From the NCBI RefSeq assembly GCF_006440675.2, contig NZ_CP083951.1, positions 6,233,501 to 6,297,500 of the forward strand: a stretch of DNA of 64,000 nucleotides. Reading direction: 5' to 3'. The notes below the pieces were generated by a model, which did no database searches, was not told where the DNA came from, and was given only the letters and a program-made list of their open reading frames with translations. The first letter of the stretch is position 1, and every line of letters starts with the position of its first letter. Made by a program: the position numbers and the translations under genes. The stretch comes from Mesorhizobium sp. B2-8-5. GTDB lineage: Bacteria; Pseudomonadota; Alphaproteobacteria; Rhizobiales; Rhizobiaceae. This document shows positions 53,152 through 60,066 of the stretch, piece after piece.

Positions 53152-53688
53152 CTATTGCGTCCTGATCCGCATTTCCACCCGGCGGTTGACCGGATCGTAG
53201 GGATTGGCGACGCGCGGATGCGACTTGCCCAGGCCGATCGGCTCGAGCCGGGTAGATTGAACGCCGTTCGCCGCCAGGAAGGCCGCCACCGATTGCGCCC
53301 TTCGCTGCGACAGGTCCTGGTTGTAGCGATCCGTACCGGTCGCGTCGGTGTGACCTTCGACGACGAAGCTGAACGTGCTCAGCCGGTTGTCCTTCAGCGC
53401 CTTGGCGAACTCGTCCAGTTCCGTGCGCGCGGTCTGGTCGAGCTGGGCCGAATCCAGGGCAAAATTGATCATCATGTCGAGACCGGCCTTTTGAGGCGGC
53501 GCCTCGTTCTTCTCGGCCTTGCTCTTGCACTCTTCCTCGGTGCCGACGCAGATGCCGCGTGACGCGCCAAGATTACCCTGGCCGGCGAAGTATTTTACGA
53601 TGTCTTCCGATTTCTGAAGCGGATCGGCGTAAACGTGCGTTGAAAAAAGCACGGTCGCCAATGCCAAGGCTGAGCTGCCCCACCGCAT
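53152..53688 (-). CDS. Periplasmic OmpA-family protein
   Basis: 178 residues. Signal peptide (MRWGSSALALATVLFSTHVYA, cleavage near 21), a short linker with a Cys pair (GICVGTEEEC), and a C-terminal OmpA-like domain (FVVEGHTDATGTDRYNQDLSQRRAQSVAAF, PYDPVNRRVEMRI) that should bind peptidoglycan. The ATG at 53688 is preceded by AGGAGAG; the longer start at 53736 would spoil the signal peptide. No barrel domain is present, so it is a soluble wall-binding protein. It is next to the T6SS envelope genes but transcribed alone. Confidence 0.88.
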   Translation of the reverse strand: MRWGSSALALATVLFSTHVYADPLQKSEDIVKYFAGQGNLGASRGICVGTEEECKSKAEKNEAPPQKAGLDMMINFALDSAQLDQTARTELDEFAKALKDNRLSTFSFVVEGHTDATGTDRYNQDLSQRRAQSVAAFLAANGVQSTRLEPIGLGKSHPRVANPYDPVNRRVEMRIRTQ

Positions 53689-53864
53689 GACCGTCTCTCC
53701 TGTTTGAGCGGGTTTCGCTGGCGCGGACCATATCAAATCTTGAAACGATTGTCTGTGACCAAGCGCACGTTGCCAACGGCCGCCACCTGCTAGAAGCTAA
53801 GGCTTGACCGGCTCTCGCCTAAAGGCTTGAGTGCTTGTCAGCTGGCTCTCGGGGTGTGGCAGCC

Positions 53865-54425
53865 ATGGCCAACGAACTCGGATACAGAACCGCAAGGGAT
53901 CTGTTTCTTGCCTGTCCCGCGATCGCCCGGGACATGAAATTGCCTGCCGCCAACCAACCCCCGCTGGAATTCTGCCGCGCCCTGCTCGCCGGACGCGTGC
54001 CGGAGGAGGCCGTCACGTTCTGCGCCTATCTCCTGCCCGATCGCGCCGCGGTCTGGTGGGGGCATGAATGCCTGAGCCATCTCTCAGAACTCCTTGCCGA
54101 TAGGGACCTCGAATTGCTGGCGCTCGTCAACGATTGGGTCGGCGAGCCCGGCAATCCCCGCCATCGAGCGGCGCTCAGCAGTGCCGTCGATCCGTCGCCA
54201 GCGACGCCGGCTGCATGGATCGCGCTGTCGGCGGCATGGCGTGACCCGGCCTTCGACATGCTATCGACCGGATTTCCCGCCGCCCACGCCGTCAACGCTG
54301 GGATCCTGGCGGGGCTGGCGCGCGTCTCGACCGCGGACCGCTTTGGCGTGCTTTCCGCCTTCGTCGAAATGGGCATCCAGATGGTGGAGATGGAGGCCCA
54401 GCGGCAATCTGTCGACGCGTATTAG
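53865..54425 (+). CDS. DUF6931 family protein
   Basis: 186 residues, no signal peptide. Mostly helical: ELGYRTARDLFLACPAIARDM, PPLEFCRALLAGRVPEEAVTFCAYLLPDRAAVWWGHECL, and a C-terminal FGVLSAFVEMGIQMVEMEA. The pattern (repeated helix pairs and the AVWWGHECL segment) fits DUF6931, a family seen in T6SS loci with unknown function. Start at 53865 chosen over a TTG at 53835. It is divergent from the OmpA-like gene and converges with the caspase gene only 13 bases away. Confidence 0.72.
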   Translation: MANELGYRTARDLFLACPAIARDMKLPAANQPPLEFCRALLAGRVPEEAVTFCAYLLPDRAAVWWGHECLSHLSELLADRDLELLALVNDWVGEPGNPRHRAALSSAVDPSPATPAAWIALSAAWRDPAFDMLSTGFPAAHAVNAGILAGLARVSTADRFGVLSAFVEMGIQMVEMEAQRQSVDAY

Positions 54426-54438
54426 GGGGTTTCCGGGC

Positions 54439-55671
54439 TCACTGGCAGCCGCCTTGCGCCCACCTGGCCAAAGCGACCTTGAAGCGGGTACCAAGCGGAT
54501 GTTGCAGGCGCAGGACGGAGACGTCGTTGGCGGCGAAATTCTTCGCCTGCTCGCACAGGCGGGTCTCGTTCCACTCGTGGCAGCCGTCGCAGTGCTTGCC
54601 TTGCCAGACCGACTTGTCGAGGCCTTCGACCGGACTGAAAAGCGGTTTCCCCTTGATTAATTGGGCTATGCTCTTGCCGTCGATCGCGGGGTCGCCGAAC
54701 TTGACCGGGCGATCGAAAAGGATCGGGCCGTCCGTCGCCAGCTTCGGAATCTTTTCGCGCAGCGCATTGAGCGCAAGCTGGTCGTCGGTCTGGCCGGTGC
54801 CGGTGTTGCGCGTCTCGGAGCCCGCTTCGGCCTGCGGCGCGCTTGCCTCGCCGACGATCAGCGGCGCATTGAGATCGACCCTGTGCAGGACGACCTCGGT
54901 GGTCAGCGAGACGTTGATCCAGGGGCGCTGCTTGCCGGCGGTGGCCTTGAAGACGTCGCTGGTCACCCTGTTCATCGCTTCGGTGATGGAGACGTTGGAT
55001 TCGCCGACATGCTGGAGCAGCGCCGTGGTGAAGGGCGAGTGGTCGCCCGACCCGTCATAGGCAAGCTGGTTCGGGCTGGCGGCGAAGGCGACCAGCGTGC
55101 CGGCGCCGCCATTCTCGATCGGGATTTCGGCAAGGCCGCTGCTTGCGCCTTTGATGCCGGCGGTCTTCGCCAGCACCTCGGCGAGCGGGTTGTCCCGGCA
55201 TGCGTCTAGGAAAACCAGTCTTATGCTCGTCTCGCGCGACATCTGGCGCAAGATGAAATCGACCGAGACGGCCTCGAAATCGAGCGAGGTCTCGTCCTCG
55301 AGCGCGGCATCGACGGGAAGCAAATAATTCTTGCCGGACACCTGCAGGCCATGGCCGGCATAGAAGAAAAGCGCGATGTCGGCGCCCCGCACCTGCTTGG
55401 CGAACTGCGCGACCGTAGCCTGTGTCTGTTGCTTGGTGAGGTCGAAGCCGGAGACCACCTCGAAGCCGAGGTCCTTGAGCCGCTCGGCCATGGCCTGCGC
55501 ATCCCGCGCCGGATTGAGGAGCGGCGCCGCGTGCTGGTACTGCGAGTTGCCGAGCACCAGCGCAATCCGCCGCTCGGCGTTCGCGGCCGTCAACGTCAGG
55601 AGCAAGGCCAGCACCGCAAGTCCAGCGGCGCGAAGCAGACCACCGCAAAAGGCGATCGGAGCGGAGCTCAC
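54439..55671 (-). CDS. Exported caspase-family protein with C-terminal CxxCH motif
   Basis: About 410 residues, GTG start. Signal peptide (about 13-32, ending AANA), then a caspase/metacaspase p20 domain (about 33-270) with the catalytic pair in place: FFYAGHGLQ (His 107) and VFLDACRDNP (Cys 158). After a linker (about 300-330) the C-terminal part contains GKHCDGCHEW (361-365 CxxCH), the c-type heme-binding motif, within about 90 residues. The start is placed at 55671 with GAGG upstream; 55677 is also possible. It lies 7 bases after the YceI/OmpA gene, so the two share an operon. Export and the active residues suggest a periplasmic protease; its targets are unknown. Confidence 0.82.
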   Translation of the reverse strand: MSSAPIAFCGGLLRAAGLAVLALLLTLTAANAERRIALVLGNSQYQHAAPLLNPARDAQAMAERLKDLGFEVVSGFDLTKQQTQATVAQFAKQVRGADIALFFYAGHGLQVSGKNYLLPVDAALEDETSLDFEAVSVDFILRQMSRETSIRLVFLDACRDNPLAEVLAKTAGIKGASSGLAEIPIENGGAGTLVAFAASPNQLAYDGSGDHSPFTTALLQHVGESNVSITEAMNRVTSDVFKATAGKQRPWINVSLTTEVVLHRVDLNAPLIVGEASAPQAEAGSETRNTGTGQTDDQLALNALREKIPKLATDGPILFDRPVKFGDPAIDGKSIAQLIKGKPLFSPVEGLDKSVWQGKHCDGCHEWNETRLCEQAKNFAANDVSVLRLQHPLGTRFKVALARWAQGGCQ

Positions 55672-55678
55672 CGCCACC

Positions 55679-56770
55679 TCAATTGGCGAGCTTGCTTGCG
55701 GAGAATTCGATCCGCCGGTTGAGCGCCTTGTTCTTGGGCGTGTCGTTGGCGGCGACAGGCTTGTCCTCGCCATAGCCGGCCGAGCTGAGCTGGTTGCGCG
55801 GGACGCCGTCCGCAACCAAAGCATCGGCGACCGCCTGGGCGCGCCGTTCGGAGAGCGCCTTGTTCGCCTCGGGCGATCCGTCGGAATCGGTGTAGCCGGA
55901 CACCTCGACCTTGAGGGCAGGGCATTTGCCGACGACACCTTCCACCTCAGCCAGCAGCGGGCGGCTCTTCGCGTCGAGCCTTGCGCTCGCCTGACGGAAA
56001 TAGATGGCGCCGGTGCGCGAGAGCACGGCAAACCGGTTGAGGCACTCCTCGTCGCTGAAATTGGCTTTCGCGGCATCGGTGGCGACGGGGCCGACCTCGG
56101 CGGTGCTGGCCGCGACGGTCTGCACGGCGGCCGGCTTGCCGCCGTCGGCGGTGAAGACGAAATCGAAGGATACCGAAGCGGTCGGCACGATGTTGGTCAC
56201 GTTGGCGGCCTGCTGCAATTTGTCGATGTTGGGCAAGAGCCCGAAATCCTCGACATGGACCGCGACGGGCGCCTCCGAAGCGACGGAAACCTGGGTATCG
56301 CTGATCATGGTGACGACGACGCTTGCCTCTAGATCCTTGTCGACGCCATGCAGGCTGAGGCGGAACGGCAATGTCGTCTTCACCCGGCGCTTGGTCGGCA
56401 GATCGGCGAACACCGCCAGGTCCACCTTCGCTGTCACCTCGGCCGTCGGATAGGTGAAGGTCTCGAAAAACAGGAAGCGCATGCGGACATTGCGCAGGTC
56501 GACGCCCGTGTCGACGGAATTGAGGTCGAAGCTGATCTTGGCATCGCCGGCGGAACTCAGCGTGCCGGTGATGTTCCTGATCTTGTTGGTCTCGACGATC
56601 GTGTTCTTCTTGACCGACTGGTAGGTGAGCACCGAAGCGGACGGATCGAGCGTCCAGTTGGGCGCGGCGCTCGCAGCCTGCGATCCGAAGACCAGCAGCG
56701 CGGCAACGATCAAGCCAAAAGCCGCAGCCTTGGTTAGCATTTTTCGCCAGAATGCGACGACTTCGAACAT
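55679..56770 (-). CDS. YceI-like and OmpA domain envelope protein
   Basis: 363 residues. N-terminal signal peptide (MLTKAAAFGLIVAALLVFGSQAASA, about 11-35), a YceI-like lipocalin domain (about 36-205: WTLDPSASVLTYQSVKKNTIVET, GTLSSAGDAKISFDLNSVDTG, FTYPTAEVTAKVDL), a linker (about 206-245) and an OmpA-like domain (about 250-363, VSGYTDSDGSPEANKALSERRAQAVADAL, KNKALNRRIEF). YceI folds hold isoprenoid-like lipids in a pocket; the OmpA part should bind the wall. I have not met this pairing as a common one. It is just upstream of, and co-transcribed with, the CxxCH caspase gene. Confidence 0.84.
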   Translation of the reverse strand: MFEVVAFWRKMLTKAAAFGLIVAALLVFGSQAASAAPNWTLDPSASVLTYQSVKKNTIVETNKIRNITGTLSSAGDAKISFDLNSVDTGVDLRNVRMRFLFFETFTYPTAEVTAKVDLAVFADLPTKRRVKTTLPFRLSLHGVDKDLEASVVVTMISDTQVSVASEAPVAVHVEDFGLLPNIDKLQQAANVTNIVPTASVSFDFVFTADGGKPAAVQTVAASTAEVGPVATDAAKANFSDEECLNRFAVLSRTGAIYFRQASARLDAKSRPLLAEVEGVVGKCPALKVEVSGYTDSDGSPEANKALSERRAQAVADALVADGVPRNQLSSAGYGEDKPVAANDTPKNKALNRRIEFSASKLAN

Positions 56771-56895
56771 GGAACGCCCCCGCCAGGACAACCCGATCTC
56801 GATACCGGCACGTGACCGGAGCATAGAGCACTTGCCCTTGCTTGGCGAGCGGTTACGGCGGGCCTGGTAAATGGCCGGCCGCGGCTATCGAATGC

Positions 56896-57201
56896 TCATC
56901 CCCAACCGCCTCCTCCGCCGCCACCGCTGCCCCCGCTGCCCCCGTTACCCCCGCTGCCGCCTCCTCCGCCCAACGGTGCAATGACAGGCGCGGTTTCCGT
57001 CTGAACGGGCTTGATCAGTTTCTTGGCGGTGACCTTCTTGCGCTCGACGACTTTTGGCGCGGTCGTCGTGCGAACGACCTTCGTCCTGTGCTTCGCCGCC
57101 GGAGCCGGCTCGACCCTGGGCGTCACGGTCGTGCAGCCTGCGACCGCGAGAGCACCGGATAGGATTGTTGCGACGATTGCGTGTTTCGATGCCCAGCCCA
57201 C
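56896..57201 (-). CDS. Small lipoprotein with glycine-rich tail
   Basis: 101 residues. Lipobox LAVAGC (Cys 23) after a signal segment, then a basic Lys/Thr/Val-rich stretch (KHRTKVVRTTTAPKVVERKK, about 37-56), and a tail that is almost only Gly and Ser (about 78-101) ending WG. It should be anchored to a membrane with a flexible tail in the periplasm. I recognise no family. It lies between the two caspase operons, 18 bases after the Sel1-caspase gene, so it is likely co-transcribed with it. Confidence 0.75.
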   Translation of the reverse strand: MGWASKHAIVATILSGALAVAGCTTVTPRVEPAPAAKHRTKVVRTTTAPKVVERKKVTAKKLIKPVQTETAPVIAPLGGGGGSGGNGGSGGSGGGGGGGWG

Positions 57202-57219
57202 GACAGTGCCTCCTGTTGA

Positions 57220-59769
57220 TCAGAACAAGTCTCGGCGCGGATTGGCTTGTTCCCAGACCGCCCTGGCCGTCTTGACCAGTTGATCGTCCAATGAGCCGTC
57301 CGCCGAAATCTTCGATTTGAGTTCCCCACGCATCTGTTTCAGAGCCGCTGTCTTCGCCTTCGCCCCGAATTTCGTCAGCGTGGTCCTTGCGTCCGGAATT
57401 TCGTTGCGAAGATCGAGCGCGGCCGCGAAAGCAAGATAGCGCGCGGCCACCGCCTGGTCGGCTTTGTCGCCCCTTTGCATCTCCAGCGCCGCGCGATCAT
57501 ACGCGGCCGACTGATCGCCGCGGTCGGTCGCCAGCTCGAACAGCCTTTGCGCTTCAGCCAAATCCTGCTGCACGCCGACGCCGTCCCTGTACATGCGTGC
57601 AAGGCTGCCAGGGGCATAGGGCTGGCCGAGATCCATCGATTTCTGAAACAGCGAGAGCGCGGTCTTGGGATCCTTCTCGACCCCCGTGCCGGCGAGATAA
57701 TTGCGGCCGAGCAGGTTCATCGAATACATATCCTGCCGCTCCACGCCGGCCCTGAGAAAGGCCACGGCGCGCGCCGGATCGGCCGGCACGCCGTTGCGGC
57801 CTTCGGTGAAGATCGCGGCAAGATCGTTCATCGCATAGGTATGGCCCATGGCCGCCGCCCTGAGCAGCAGGTCAAGCCCCTTGCCGGTATCGCGGTCGAC
57901 GCCGTAGCCGTTGAACAAGGCGCGGCCCCATGAGGTCATGCCATAGGGGTCGCCCTTGTCGGACGCCGCCGCGTAGAAGGTGTTGGCCTGCTTGCGGTTG
58001 GCGGGCATACCCGCCCCGGTCGCGTTGAGGTAGCCAAGCTCGAACACCGCGCGGACATGTCCCTTGTCGGCGGCCTCCTCGATCGCCTTCTTCGCCTCGT
58101 CGACCTTGCCGGCGGCGAGCAGAGCGCGCCCTAGCTCGTAATGGAAGCGCGCGACATCGGGATAAGCCTTCACCGCCGCCTGGCAGGCCTCCACGGCTCC
58201 CGCGCCGATCTCGTTCGGCAACAGGCCGGGGACGACGCCCTGCAGGTCCAAAGGTTCGCCGGCCCGCGTGTCGCAAGGATCGACGCTCGGCGACAGCTTC
58301 ATCGTCGCCGGCTTTGACGGTGTGTTGTCGGCTATGATGTCGAAGCCGACGATCAACGGTTTTGCGGCGCCTATCTGCGGTTCGTAGCGCAGTTTATCGA
58401 CTTCATCGGCCATCAGGCTCGATTGCGGCGACAAGGTGCGATCCGGCAGGGACAGCGTTCCGGTTGCCGGATAGCTCGCGAGCTTCAGGCTGACGCCGGG
58501 ATCCTTGGTCGGGACATCCAGTTTCAGGGGCACAGGGCCGACGCCGACAGGTATCTTGACGTCGCGGTTGTCGATCGCTTCGGCGGCGCCGGCGATGTGG
58601 ATGCCCCGCTCCACCACCTCCTGCTTCTGCTCGGACTCCAGCGAGGCCACAAGCTGCTTGCCCGCGGCGCCATCGCCATTCTTGACCCGGAACACCAGGA
58701 TGCCCTGCGATCCGCCGCCCCATTCGTCGTGCGTCGCATAGGCCAGCATATCGACCTGATCCTCGGCGTCGGCGCCCTTCGGCACATCCATCTGAAGCCG
58801 CGGCAGATCCTTGCCCTCTATCGGCTCGCCCGTTGCGACCGGCTTGCCGTCCAGGATCAGGCGCCCCAGGGCCGGCGGCCTTTCGATGCTGATGCTGACG
58901 GCGCCGCCGTCGACATCGACCGGCACCGGCAGGTCGAGCGCGACCGGTCCGACGCCGGACGGCACGGTCTTCTCCAGCACCGGCGGCAAAGCCGGCCGAT
59001 TGGCGCGGCGCATCAGCACCACCTCGTCGATCAGCGAGGAGTTCTCCCAAGGAACCTGCGCGCCCTTGGTGGCTTCGACCACATCGCGGCGGACGGCCGC
59101 CATCACCGAGCGTATCTCCTGGTTCGGCGCCAGGGCGCGGCGGGAGAAGGCGGATGAAAACGGACTGAGCTCGCCGGAGCCGTCATAGGCGACCGCGCCG
59201 GGCTCGGTGGCGAAGGCTATCAGCGTGTTCAGCGAACTTTTCACCTGCGCAAGGCCGGTGCCGCCGGCCGCGATCAACTGGTCGCGCAGCCAGTAATCCT
59301 TGCGCGGGAACGGGTTGTTGCGGCAGGCATCGAGGATGATCACCTGGATCTTCGATTTGGTGCGCAATTGCTGCAGGACATCGTCGAGCTTGACCGCCTG
59401 GACCTCGATGTCGGCCGCAGCCTTGAGCGACGCATCGACCGGGATCAGGAAATTCTCGCCGCCAATCTGAAAGCCGTGTCCCGAATAATAGACGACCGCA
59501 AGATCGGCGCCGTCCGCCGCCGCGAGATAATTGCGGAATTCCTTCTCGAACTGGAGCTTGGTCAGATCCTTGGCGACGAACACATCGAAGCCGGCCAGCC
59601 GGAACGTGTTCGACACGTCTTCCGCATCCTTGTCGGGATTCTTGAGGGCCGGGATCTCGCGGTATTCGGAATTGCCGATGACAAGCGCAACCCTTCGATC
59701 GGCATGCGCCTGCACCGTCGTGAGGCCCACGAGGATCAAGGCTGCAATCAGCGCGCAGCGTCGCAGCAT
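57220..59769 (-). CDS. Exported caspase-family protein with Sel1 repeats
   Basis: 849 residues. Signal peptide (about 1-24, ending AHA), caspase domain (about 25-265) with VYYSGHGFQ (His 98) and IILDACRNNP (Cys 149), a beta-rich middle part (about 290-560) with two similar segments (VPSGVGPVALDLPVPVDVDG and VPVGVGPVPLKLDVPTKDPG types), then TPR/Sel1-like repeats (about 585-800: AVFELGYLNATGAGMPANRKQANTFYAAA, SMNLLGRNYLAGTGVEKDPKTALSLF). Sel1 repeats usually bind partner proteins. The ATG at 59769 is preceded by AAGGA. It is divergent from the LuxR-type regulator, and the glycine-rich lipoprotein gene follows it. Confidence 0.88.
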   Translation of the reverse strand: MLRRCALIAALILVGLTTVQAHADRRVALVIGNSEYREIPALKNPDKDAEDVSNTFRLAGFDVFVAKDLTKLQFEKEFRNYLAAADGADLAVVYYSGHGFQIGGENFLIPVDASLKAAADIEVQAVKLDDVLQQLRTKSKIQVIILDACRNNPFPRKDYWLRDQLIAAGGTGLAQVKSSLNTLIAFATEPGAVAYDGSGELSPFSSAFSRRALAPNQEIRSVMAAVRRDVVEATKGAQVPWENSSLIDEVVLMRRANRPALPPVLEKTVPSGVGPVALDLPVPVDVDGGAVSISIERPPALGRLILDGKPVATGEPIEGKDLPRLQMDVPKGADAEDQVDMLAYATHDEWGGGSQGILVFRVKNGDGAAGKQLVASLESEQKQEVVERGIHIAGAAEAIDNRDVKIPVGVGPVPLKLDVPTKDPGVSLKLASYPATGTLSLPDRTLSPQSSLMADEVDKLRYEPQIGAAKPLIVGFDIIADNTPSKPATMKLSPSVDPCDTRAGEPLDLQGVVPGLLPNEIGAGAVEACQAAVKAYPDVARFHYELGRALLAAGKVDEAKKAIEEAADKGHVRAVFELGYLNATGAGMPANRKQANTFYAAASDKGDPYGMTSWGRALFNGYGVDRDTGKGLDLLLRAAAMGHTYAMNDLAAIFTEGRNGVPADPARAVAFLRAGVERQDMYSMNLLGRNYLAGTGVEKDPKTALSLFQKSMDLGQPYAPGSLARMYRDGVGVQQDLAEAQRLFELATDRGDQSAAYDRAALEMQRGDKADQAVAARYLAFAAALDLRNEIPDARTTLTKFGAKAKTAALKQMRGELKSKISADGSLDDQLVKTARAVWEQANPRRDLF

Positions 59770-60066
59770 GGCAAAATCCTTAACCGCTATGACCTGTCGG
59801 CCACAAGAATGCAGCTTGCGACGCGGAGGTCTGTTAAAGAGTTCACAATCCGCCCAGGCAGGATGGAACCCTTGCACTAACGACAGGATGCATGCGTATC
59901 GTCCAATCCGCCTGAGATTACCGCATGGGCTTCGGCACCGCAACGACAGAACGGATTCGCAACAACGAACCGGATCGCGATCATCGACGTGCTCCCAGCC
60001 CGACCATTGCCTCCGCGCCGCACCGCGCGTTTATTAAAAGCGCCGAAAGCAGCAACCGAGAACCAG
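59770..60066. promoter_or_regulatory. Divergent region between Sel1-caspase and LuxR/MalT-type regulator
   Basis: 297 bases without a supported gene. It must contain the promoters of the caspase-lipoprotein operon (minus) and of the regulator (plus). No clear dyad or promoter elements were identified. Confidence 0.4.
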
